This document shows positions 1 to 6,403 of a stretch of 7,462 bases of DNA, piece by piece. How positions within the stretch are numbered: the first letter of the stretch is position 1; each line of letters starts with the position of its first letter. The notes under the pieces are model-generated. The model worked only from the letters and a program-made list of their open reading frames with translations, was not told the origin of the DNA and searched no databases. The position numbers and the translations under genes were made by a program. This DNA comes from Ignavibacteria bacterium UBA5771 (GTDB taxonomy: Bacteria; Bacteroidota; Ignavibacteria; Kapaibacteriales; UBA2268): contig DIEP01000001.1 in the NCBI GenBank assembly GCA_002418685.1, forward strand, positions 1,102 to 8,563, written 5' to 3'.

Positions 1-484
1 AAAATATAGTCATAGCCCCTAAATCAAGGCAAGTTGAGCCCATTGCCATCAAGTGAGAGGTTATACGAGTTAGTTCTGAAACAAGCACTCGTATCCATTG
101 AGCTCGCGGAGGAGCTTGTATCCCAATTGCATTATCAATTGCAAGTGCTATTGCTACGTTATTGGACATTGGAGAAATATAATCCAATCTATCAGTATGA
201 GGTATAAATTCATGATAAGTTACATTTTCCGCCAGTTTCTCATAACCTCTATGGAGATAACCCAATTCGGGAACTGCATTAATAACTGTTTCGCCATCAA
301 TACGCAAAACGAGTCTTAATACTCCGTGGGTTGCTGGATGTTGCGGTCCCATATTCAAGATTAAATCACTATCAAGCGCATCCATTGAACTTAAATTTAC
401 ATCCTGAGATAGCAATTCCTTGTAAATTATTTGATTACGAATTTTGTTTATCTCTTCGACTTCTGCATATTTACGAACATTCAT
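1..484 (-). CDS. nuoD: NADH-quinone oxidoreductase subunit D (complex I, 49 kDa-type), 5' part only
   Basis: Partial gene: 161 N-terminal codons are present and the reading frame runs off the left edge without a stop (the family is usually about 400 residues). The product is a peripheral-arm subunit of proton-pumping NADH:quinone oxidoreductase and helps form the quinone-reducing cavity next to NuoB. Seen in the translation: NMGPQHPATHGVLRL at residues 44-58, GYLHRGYEK at 75-83, HTDRLDYISPM at 96-106, PPRAQWIRV at 125-133, ELTRITSHL at 137-145 and LDLGAMTIF at 153-161. By spacing, H53, Y102 and D154 match Thermus Nqo4 His38, Tyr87 and Asp139, so the quinone-site residues are kept. The start is the only in-frame ATG after an upstream in-frame TAG, and it has a good Shine-Dalgarno (GGAAGA). 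About 43 residues precede the first conserved block, with no NuoC domain, so this is not a NuoCD fusion. It follows the S41 peptidase gene by 45 bp with no terminator visible between them. Confidence 0.96.
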   Translation of the reverse strand, partial: MNVRKYAEVEEINKIRNQIIYKELLSQDVNLSSMDALDSDLILNMGPQHPATHGVLRLVLRIDGETVINAVPELGYLHRGYEKLAENVTYHEFIPHTDRLDYISPMSNNVAIALAIDNAIGIQAPPRAQWIRVLVSELTRITSHLMAMGSTCLDLGAMTIF

Positions 485-489
485 TGAAT

Positions 490-495
490 TCTTCC
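490..495 (-). promoter_or_regulatory. Ribosome binding site of nuoD
   Basis: On the minus strand GGAAGA lies 5 nt before the nuoD ATG (484-482). It fixes the start and is the clearest Shine-Dalgarno in the window; the other genes have only weak, A/T-rich leaders. Confidence 0.7.
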
Positions 496-529
496 AATTC
501 TATTTTCGTTAAAATGTAAAATTAAGAAA

Positions 530-2200
530 TTATTTGCTTTTCTTCTCAGCAATTTTTTTCGCTTCATTAAATAAATTTTTAGCAGTATTTAGCTGCTTGT
601 CATTTTGATAATATATTTGAACATACGCATTTCTATCCCATAGACTTCGAGCAATCGTCCCTTTTATTTCAGTTTCGATAAATTGTTGATCAATGGCAAA
701 AAGACTATCATTCCATTTAACATCCTTTTCTTCTGCAACTTTTCTGAAATCATTCATCATTTTCTGTGTTGGATGCCAATTGCGCAGGAAACTTGTAAAA
801 TCTTCTCCATATTTTTCTTTAATTTCTTTTCCATTATTCAAGTATTTATCATAATACTCATAATAAATACGATTGCGCCTCAAATCAACTGTTAGATTAG
901 TAAGCGTATCCGATTTAACAATATAATCAGGAATAATTCCGCCACCTCCAAGCACCGTTCTTCGCGAACGAGTATAATAAATTGGAATTGAATCAATATT
1001 TATAACTTCGTTCTTTTTTCCTTCTTTTATCTTTTTGGCATTTTCTGCGGCAATTTCTTTTTTAACATTTTCAAGTGCAGTTCCTATATTTGAGCCTTCT
1101 TGTAATTCGATACGTCCAACAAGCGAACGATACTCTGTTTTGTCTTTATAAGGTCTTTGAATTGAACGACCCGACGGTGTGTAATATCTTGCAATAGTCA
1201 ATCGAAATGCCGCTCCATCACTTAATGGATATTGCCGCTGGACCAAACCTTTCCCGAAGGATGTCTCGCCAACTATCAATCCCCTATCCAAATCTTGAAT
1301 GGCACCCGACACAATTTCGCTTGCCGATGCAGAGCCGGCATTCACCAATACAATTAATGGAATATTTTCGAGCAATCCACCCTGTGTCGATGTGAATAAT
1401 TCATCAAATTCGGGACGTCTTCCTTTTGTATAAACAATTGTATCACCACCCGGCAAGAACTCATCTGCCATCATTACTGCTTGATTTAAAAAGCCTCCAG
1501 GATTTCCACGAAGGTCAAGAATCAGTTTTTTCATACCCTGTTGTGATAATTTTTGAGCAGCATCAACTAACTCTTCGTGAGTTGTTGCAGCAAATCTATT
1601 AACAACTATGACGCCTATATCTGTGCTATCAACTATAAATGAAGCATCGACGGTATACAGTGGTATTTTGTCGCGAATTATTTCAAAATGTAGCAATTCA
1701 GGATTATTGCTCCTTTTAATATCAACAGTAACTTTTGTGCCTTTGGGACCTCTGAGCTTTTTGGGAACATCATCACGGTTAATTCCAACAGCATTTTCAT
1801 TATCTATCTTAATAATTTTATCACCTGATTGAATACCGACGTTTTCGCTGGGTCCACCTGCAATTGGTGAAATTACCACAATAGTATCATCCATAATATC
1901 GAATTGAACGCCAATACCATCAAAACTTCCTTGAAAATCCTCATCGACTTGTTTCATCTCTTCTGAGGTAATATAAACGGAATGCGGGTCTAACTCATTA
2001 AGCATTCCTTTTATTGCTGCTTCTGATATTTTCTGTGTATCAACGGGATCAACGTAATTTTTAACGACAGTGCTCAAAACTTCTTGTAGCCTTTTGATTT
2101 GGTCATATATGTTGTCGCCAGAAATAACCGGTTGAATAAGCAAACCCAAAATTAAACCAAGGGCAATAAGTCCTATATTTAAAAAATGTTTCTTCTGCAT
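530..2200 (-). CDS. ctpA: C-terminal processing peptidase, S41 family (CtpA/Prc type)
   Basis: A 556-residue serine protease with a Ser-Lys dyad that degrades or trims periplasmic and membrane proteins, recognising C-termini through its PDZ domain. Order of parts: an N-terminal membrane anchor or uncleaved signal (about 7-27, IGLIALGLILGLLIQPVIS, no lipobox Cys); an N-terminal helical region with LNELDPHSVYI at 67-77; a PDZ domain at about 92-175 (GSFDGIGVQF, then SPIAGGPSENVGIQSGDKI); then the protease core. The core carries LILDLRGNPGG (226-236), GSASASEI (289-296), FGKGLVQ (315-321) and GGGGIIPDYIV (418-428). By spacing to Bacillus CtpB (S309/K334/Q338) the catalytic residues are S292, K317 and Q321, all present, so it should be active. 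The C-terminal tail of about 110 residues is charged and ends Lys-rich. The ATG at 2200 follows an A/T-only leader without a clear Shine-Dalgarno. It stands downstream of a 430-bp intergenic gap and is probably co-transcribed with nuoD. ctpA is a family-level symbol; the substrate is unknown. Confidence 0.93.
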   Translation of the reverse strand: MQKKHFLNIGLIALGLILGLLIQPVISGDNIYDQIKRLQEVLSTVVKNYVDPVDTQKISEAAIKGMLNELDPHSVYITSEEMKQVDEDFQGSFDGIGVQFDIMDDTIVVISPIAGGPSENVGIQSGDKIIKIDNENAVGINRDDVPKKLRGPKGTKVTVDIKRSNNPELLHFEIIRDKIPLYTVDASFIVDSTDIGVIVVNRFAATTHEELVDAAQKLSQQGMKKLILDLRGNPGGFLNQAVMMADEFLPGGDTIVYTKGRRPEFDELFTSTQGGLLENIPLIVLVNAGSASASEIVSGAIQDLDRGLIVGETSFGKGLVQRQYPLSDGAAFRLTIARYYTPSGRSIQRPYKDKTEYRSLVGRIELQEGSNIGTALENVKKEIAAENAKKIKEGKKNEVINIDSIPIYYTRSRRTVLGGGGIIPDYIVKSDTLTNLTVDLRRNRIYYEYYDKYLNNGKEIKEKYGEDFTSFLRNWHPTQKMMNDFRKVAEEKDVKWNDSLFAIDQQFIETEIKGTIARSLWDRNAYVQIYYQNDKQLNTAKNLFNEAKKIAEKKSK

Positions 2201-2242
2201 TTTATTATTATTTTTAAATTTGATGAATTTTTAGAAAATTAG

Positions 2243-2484
2243 ACACTTAAATCATAATTATATTGGAAATACAATTCAATAATTATTATTTTACAAATAA
2301 AACTTGTAATTCTAAAGAATTTATGAATTTAATAATAATTATTTTTTATTTTTTTAAATATATTATTATATAAATAATTACAAGTTGTATATAATAAATT
2401 TGAACATTTTTACAAAAATTTTTATCCAAGTATTCATATTGGTGGCACACAATTCCCAATTCCAGGAAGTTATGATTTAAGTGT
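2243..2484. repeat. 15-bp perfect inverted repeat bracketing 212 bp
   Basis: ACACTTAAATCATAA at 2243-2257 is the exact reverse complement of TTATGATTTAAGTGT at 2470-2484. Similarity continues weakly inward (TGGAA and AATT blocks on both sides). A 15-bp perfect match is not expected by chance in a 430-bp stretch even at this base composition; my rough estimate is about 1 in 100. No convincing target-site duplication is visible outside the arms. It could be the ends of a small non-autonomous element or its remnant, or part of a large RNA fold in the ctpA leader. Confidence 0.5.
2301..2386. repeat. 11-bp perfect inverted repeat nested inside the larger one
   Basis: AACTTGTAATT at 2301-2311 pairs exactly with AATTACAAGTT at 2376-2386, around a 64-bp almost purely A/T core. 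Alone this could be chance in such sequence, but it is nested with the 15-bp repeat in the same orientation, which supports a common palindromic origin. The two halves are unequal (53-57 bp between arms on the left, 83-94 bp on the right), so the palindrome would be imperfect. Confidence 0.35.
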
Positions 2485-2539
2485 TCTTTAAATTGTTATT
2501 TATGGAAGTCATTTATTATTAGAGGAAATTTCAGAAACA

Positions 2540-2581
2540 TAACAAAAATGGATCCTCCACCAAATGGAACAAGTGGAGATT
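2540..2581 (-). terminator. Putative rho-independent terminator of the OmpA/two-component operon
   Basis: Read on the minus strand, ATCTCCAC (2580-2573) pairs with GTGGAGGAT (2560-2552) with one bulged base, around a 12-nt loop. ATTTTTG follows within about 4 nt of the stem, and the sequence then stays T-rich. It sits 52-92 nt past the stop codon of the hybrid kinase, the expected place for the end of the operon. The loop is long and the T-run is short, so I am only moderately sure. Confidence 0.45.
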
Positions 2582-2631
2582 ACTTGCCTTATATCATAGT
2601 ATTGACTTACGTTATCAATTACAATTCAAAC

Positions 2632-3738
2632 TTAAAATACATGTTTATATGGTAGCGACAAAGTAATAGTCGTGCCTTTGCCTTCTTGACTTTCGATATT
2701 GAATACCCCTCTATGTAGCTCGGTCAATTTCTTGGCAATAATCAAACCCAACCCCACACCTTGTTGCTCGAAAATATTCCTTTCGAATTGGACAAGTGCA
2801 TCAATATCTTCAATTTGTTTTTGAGAAATTCCCCTCCCATGATCTTTAATTTGGATAATAAACTTTTCATCAATTATATCAGCAGAAACTTCAACGGGTG
2901 TTCCCGCTTCCGAGAATTTAAAAGCATTGTCGATGAGTTCAGAAATAATTTTATGATAGCTTTCAGAAGCCATTGAAATAGAAATCTCATATATATCCGC
3001 ATTCACTATTAAATCTGAGACCCGTGAATATTTAGAAGCAATAAATCCTGCCGTATCATAAAGAATAGCTGCGGGTTCGACTGTTGTGAAAGCAAGCAAT
3101 TGCTCAATTTCCTCGTCATTAGCGGAAATTGATTGAATACGAGCATAGATAAGATAATTTTCAGTTATTGTCAAAAGTCGTTTTGTAGATTCAATAATAT
3201 CATCGACAAGATCAATTATTTCTTCGGGAGAAATTCTGTTCGCATTGCTTTTCATAAATTTTGCTGAACCCATTATTTGGTTCAAAATGGTGCGGAATTC
3301 ATGAGGCAAAACTTGTGTTACTGAATAGTTTACTTCTTGAAGTTTTTCTGCAATAGCCTGAGATTGAAGAGATGATTTTTGCAATTGAGTGTTAATGGAA
3401 GAGATGAGTTCATCACGAGAATATGGTTTTACTAAAAAATCATCCGCTCCGAGTTGCATACCAGTGCGTATATTTTGTCTTTCTGTAAAAGCAGTTAGAA
3501 AAATAAAAGGAATACGAGAAAGTGATGGGTTGCTTTTGATCGTTTTAAGCACAGAATAGCCATCGACATTTGGCATTGCAATATCGCATAAAATAAGATC
3601 AGGTTTTTCGAGTGCAAGTAAATCCAAGCCCTCTTGACCATCTTTTGCTGTAATTACCTCATAACCTTCAAATTGCAGTAATGCTTTAGTTGATTCGAGA
3701 ATAAACGGTGCATCATCAATTATTAAAATTTTTTTCAT
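2632..3738 (-). CDS. Hybrid receiver-histidine kinase (REC-HisKA-HATPase), soluble
   Basis: A 368-residue cytoplasmic two-component protein with the receiver at its N-terminus. Receiver, residues 1-120: acidic pair D8/D9 in ILIIDD, phospho-acceptor D52 in LILCDIAMPNVDG, T82 in FLTAF, K104 in LVKPY. A coiled linker (about 118-138) leads to the DHp helix with LPHEFRTILNQ, where H146 is the phospho-histidine; the usual Pro of HEFRTPL is Ile. The ATP-binding domain (about 240-366) is complete: ELIDNAFKFS (E267, N271), DHGRGIS (D299), GVGLGL (327-332) and GKGTTITLSLP. No membrane segment or extra sensor domain is seen. I start at ATG 3738 because it gives MKKILIIDD, the normal receiver opening; a TTG at 3762 would only add eight residues. 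It is the last gene of the cluster, 53 bp after the CHASE sensor. I infer it supplies the kinase activity that the neighbouring sensor lacks. No DNA-binding domain is present. Confidence 0.92.
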   Translation of the reverse strand: MKKILIIDDAPFILESTKALLQFEGYEVITAKDGQEGLDLLALEKPDLILCDIAMPNVDGYSVLKTIKSNPSLSRIPFIFLTAFTERQNIRTGMQLGADDFLVKPYSRDELISSINTQLQKSSLQSQAIAEKLQEVNYSVTQVLPHEFRTILNQIMGSAKFMKSNANRISPEEIIDLVDDIIESTKRLLTITENYLIYARIQSISANDEEIEQLLAFTTVEPAAILYDTAGFIASKYSRVSDLIVNADIYEISISMASESYHKIISELIDNAFKFSEAGTPVEVSADIIDEKFIIQIKDHGRGISQKQIEDIDALVQFERNIFEQQGVGLGLIIAKKLTELHRGVFNIESQEGKGTTITLSLPYKHVF

Positions 3739-3791
3739 AAATTTCAATCCATTAGGTTTCAAAAAATTAGTAAATCAATTATCAAGCCAAA

Positions 3792-6014
3792 TTACAAAAT
3801 ATTTTCAATTGATAATGTAATTATTGCAATATTATCTTCATTTATGCCTAATGTATCATAAACAATTTGTCCATTCAGTGTATGAATTTTTGATGCAGAT
3901 GCTGCCAATCTGAATAGAACATCATCTTTATCATAACGAATTGCATCAATTAAATTATCTTGATTTTCTTTATATAGATTAATCATTTCGCTTGTCAATT
4001 GATTTGGTTTTGAAATGATTTGGATTTGTATAGAATTTTCTAATGTATCTCGCTCGAATTGAAATAATATTTCATTTTCATTCATATTCTGACTATATGA
4101 TGCTAATATATCAGTTAATGATTCTTTAAGATAATTTAAATTGGATGTGATAATAATTGAATCAGCTTCAGCTGGAATATTGAGAATGATTTTTCCGTAA
4201 TTACTGGATTGTTGTGCAAAAGCAGATTCAATTTCTTTTAATAAATTGCCTAAATTAATACTTGAATCTTCAAGTGTAAGCACACTATGATTTTCATTAC
4301 TCATTGTAGAGTCCATAATATCTGATAAATAAGTATAAATTTCCTCACTGCTTTGCTCTGCAAGCTTGATGTAAGAATACATTTCATCCTGATTGTCATA
4401 CAATTTTTGGTCAAGTAACTGCAAGTATCCCAAAACACTTGTTAAAGAATTTCTTAATTGATGGTTTGTTTTAATTGTATAGAGAGATTTGGCTTGAGCT
4501 GATTCTTGGATAAAGAATGAAGCAAGTCGCATCTGTTGGGAACGCAATCGAGATTCCTCATCTTCTTTCTTTTCAAGTGTAACATCGCTTCCAATAGCAT
4601 AAATAAGCTTATCAATAAATGAAATAACGAGGTTCCAATTCATCACAATAGGGTTACCATCTGATTTCTTCATTTGTATATCGAGCTTCGAAACAACTTC
4701 ATTACTGCTTGGGTTTGCAATTAGACTTTTCAAATTCTCTTTATCTTTCTCGTCAATAACAAGATCAAAGAAATTCATTTTTAGCATTTCATCTTTTTGA
4801 TAACCAAAAACATAATAAGAAGCATTATTCATTGACTTCCAATTACCATTAAAATCCATTGATGCAATTATATCTCGAGTTGTTTCCAAAATCCGGCGTT
4901 GTGACCTTGTCATCCGTTCAGCCAAATCCAAAGCACGCCCACGACTTGTAATAATAGCAAGTATAAAACCGAAAAGCGCAAATGAAAGCAATAATGAGAT
5001 AGCTAAAGCAATATATGCCAAACTGCTCTGCATTGAATTTTGGAAGGACGGTGAAGTATAAAATTCAAGAGCAATCTCCCTATCTGCGATTTTGAAAGGC
5101 ACTACACTATTGAGCAATGGTTTATAACCCTGAGTCAATAAGTGCGAATTTGGAGATTCATAAATCTTCACTTTTTTATTGGCACCCTGCAAGTCATAAA
5201 ATTTATAGATAATATTAGAATCCGTTGGGAAATTGGCAGTCTTGGTACTTTTTGCTCCCGCAAGAGCCTCTTTAAAAAAGTTAAGACTATTTATTTCTAA
5301 AGCTAAACAGGCTACAAAATTCTTTATTCTGTCTTGCGAATTAGAAATATCAGAATTTTTTGAGTATATAGGCGAAAGAACAAAGAATGTCTGGTCATTA
5401 TTTCTCAAATCGAAATTGAACACAGGTGTTGAAACAATAAGATTTTCATCTCGAGCTTTTTCGATTGCAGTTGTAGTTATTGAATTCGTTGCTAAATCAA
5501 AGCCTAAAAGTTTATTATTATAATTATCAAAAGGGACAACCATTTGAACAGGAAAATAGAATTCTCGCTCTCCTTCGGGATGTATTTTATAATAATAATA
5601 TCCAATAGAGTATGTATTATAGAGATATTCGGGCTTTTGTGCGATATTAATGTAAGGAATATATGCAATGCTCTTGATAGAGACATGCGATTTTACAGGA
5701 ACAGTAGCGTAGATTTCGAAATAGTCGCGAACAACCGTTGGAAGCATATCATATAGACCTCGCATTGACTGCAAAATTTCCAAATCCGATTGCAATAGGT
5801 TTTGCAGGCGGATTTCGACGGATTTTGTAGATTTCTCGAACTGATTCTTATTTTCTGTTGCAACATTATTTTTTGTTGTATCGTAAATAAAATAGCTGGA
5901 AATAAGTAATAAAATCAAAATTAAATAAGCGGGGTATGTTCGGGAAAGACTATATACCGATTTTCTTTTTAAATTATTAATTTGGAAATTATCATCATTA
6001 TTAATATTTTTCAT
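3792..6014 (-). CDS. CHASE-PAS membrane sensor with histidine-kinase-like tail; ATP-binding domain degenerate
   Basis: A 740-residue inner-membrane sensor. Order: a short cytoplasmic N-terminus; TM1 about 30-44; an extracytoplasmic CHASE domain about 60-320 with its typical GFDLATNS...STPVF block (171-199); TM2 about 331-356; a PAS domain about 375-480 (ILETTRDIIASMDFNGNW, NASYYVFGY); a linker; a DHp helix with NHQLRNSLTSVLGYLQLLD (517-535), where H518 is the likely phospho-acceptor; then a region of ATP-binding-domain length (about 585-740). In that tail the ATP-binding motifs are not found: the N-box position reads ESLTDILASYSQ with both expected Asn replaced (D635, S639), the DxGxG box is replaced by SKPNQ, and the GxGLGL box by VLFRLA. 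The later SKIHTLNGQI still matches the family, so the fold is probably kept. It therefore looks like a pseudokinase with an intact histidine, not a broken gene. The ligand is unknown. The ATG is 14 bp after the small receiver gene with only a weak AAAG in front. Confidence 0.9.
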   Translation of the reverse strand: MKNINNDDNFQINNLKRKSVYSLSRTYPAYLILILLLISSYFIYDTTKNNVATENKNQFEKSTKSVEIRLQNLLQSDLEILQSMRGLYDMLPTVVRDYFEIYATVPVKSHVSIKSIAYIPYINIAQKPEYLYNTYSIGYYYYKIHPEGEREFYFPVQMVVPFDNYNNKLLGFDLATNSITTTAIEKARDENLIVSTPVFNFDLRNNDQTFFVLSPIYSKNSDISNSQDRIKNFVACLALEINSLNFFKEALAGAKSTKTANFPTDSNIIYKFYDLQGANKKVKIYESPNSHLLTQGYKPLLNSVVPFKIADREIALEFYTSPSFQNSMQSSLAYIALAISLLLSFALFGFILAIITSRGRALDLAERMTRSQRRILETTRDIIASMDFNGNWKSMNNASYYVFGYQKDEMLKMNFFDLVIDEKDKENLKSLIANPSSNEVVSKLDIQMKKSDGNPIVMNWNLVISFIDKLIYAIGSDVTLEKKEDEESRLRSQQMRLASFFIQESAQAKSLYTIKTNHQLRNSLTSVLGYLQLLDQKLYDNQDEMYSYIKLAEQSSEEIYTYLSDIMDSTMSNENHSVLTLEDSSINLGNLLKEIESAFAQQSSNYGKIILNIPAEADSIIITSNLNYLKESLTDILASYSQNMNENEILFQFERDTLENSIQIQIISKPNQLTSEMINLYKENQDNLIDAIRYDKDDVLFRLAASASKIHTLNGQIVYDTLGINEDNIAIITLSIENIL

Positions 6015-6028
6015 CTTTAATTTTTATA

Positions 6029-6400
6029 TTATTTTAAAAATTGCTCTAAATCTGCAATAAATGTTGCTGTATTAATTGGTTTGGAAATATAACCGTCGAA
6101 TCCCATAGCGAGAAATTTATCTCTGTCTTGCGAAGACGAAAAACCCGTAATAGCTATAACAACAGAATCTTTTAAATGAGGCATTTGTTTAATTTCTTTC
6201 AAAAGTTCTGATCCATTCATATCCGGTAATAGTATATCAACGATAATCAAATCTGCATAATTAGCATTCAACCAATTAAGAGATGTTGCAGCATTTTCAA
6301 AATCAACTACATTATAGCCACTTTTCTTGATAAGCATCGCAAACAATTTGCGATTTGGTGTATTATCTTCGATAACACAAAAGGTTTTATTTTTTTCCAT
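6029..6400 (-). CDS. Single-domain response regulator, DivK/CheY-like
   Basis: A 123-residue stand-alone receiver with no output domain. Seen: acidic pair E11/D12 in VIEDNTPNRKLF, phospho-acceptor D55 in LIIVDILLPDMNG, T85 in VIAITGF, K107 in GYISKPI, and a last helix FIADLEQFLK closing the domain at the normal length. The EDNxxNRKLF opening and the GYISKPIN ending resemble the DivK group of phospho-transfer or protein-binding receivers more than CheY. It starts 3 bp after the stop of the OmpA-like gene and ends 14 bp before the CHASE sensor, so translation is probably coupled and the three belong to one transcript. It likely accepts phosphate from H518 of the sensor or H146 of the hybrid kinase and acts through protein contacts; the partner is not in the window. 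Confidence 0.93.
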   Translation of the reverse strand: MEKNKTFCVIEDNTPNRKLFAMLIKKSGYNVVDFENAATSLNWLNANYADLIIVDILLPDMNGSELLKEIKQMPHLKDSVVIAITGFSSSQDRDKFLAMGFDGYISKPINTATFIADLEQFLK

Positions 6401-6403
6401 AAT

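Larger units (their letters stand above)
2201..2631. other. Intergenic region, extremely A+T-rich, no intact gene recognised
   Basis: About 430 bp separate the hybrid kinase gene from ctpA. Positions 2326-2380 contain no G or C at all. The part nearest the kinase gene (about 2425-2600) is clearly richer in G+C and looks more gene-like on the plus strand, but is broken by stops in all frames. The region holds a putative terminator for the upstream operon, a perfect 15-bp inverted repeat and a nested 11-bp one, listed separately. The ctpA promoter must lie here on the minus strand. A TATAAT occurs at 2262-2257, but the nearest TTGAAT is only 11 bp upstream of it, so I do not call a promoter. 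Confidence 0.6.

Noticed and set aside
98..519. Two short plus-strand open frames (98-319 and 331-519)
   Set aside because: They lie antisense to the clearly recognisable nuoD coding sequence, and their translations are Cys/Ile/Asn-rich without any family match or ribosome site.
920..2200. Idea that the S41 peptidase is a catalytically dead homologue
   Set aside because: S292, K317 and Q321 are all present at the spacing of active CtpB, and the PDZ and core motifs are intact.
2257..2279. TATAAT with an upstream TTGAAT as a ctpA promoter
   Set aside because: The 11-bp spacing is too short for a sigma-70-type promoter, and TATAAT-like words are frequent in A/T-rich DNA. I also saw no clear Bacteroidota-type TAnnTTTG box.
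3739..3762. TTG start at 3762 for the hybrid kinase
   Set aside because: It adds eight residues ahead of a perfect receiver opening (MKKILIIDD) that starts at an ATG; receiver domains normally begin right there.
3778..3816. 8-bp inverted repeat ATTATCAA/TTGATAAT across the stop codon of the CHASE sensor, considered as a terminator or attenuator
   Set aside because: It is A/T-only apart from one pair, has a 23-nt loop and no T-run following, so it is expected by chance in this sequence.
5233..5756. Plus-strand open frames at 5233-5523 and 5544-5756 and a minus-strand one at 5504-5686
   Set aside because: All are embedded in the CHASE domain coding region in other frames. The real frame is supported by domain motifs; these have none.
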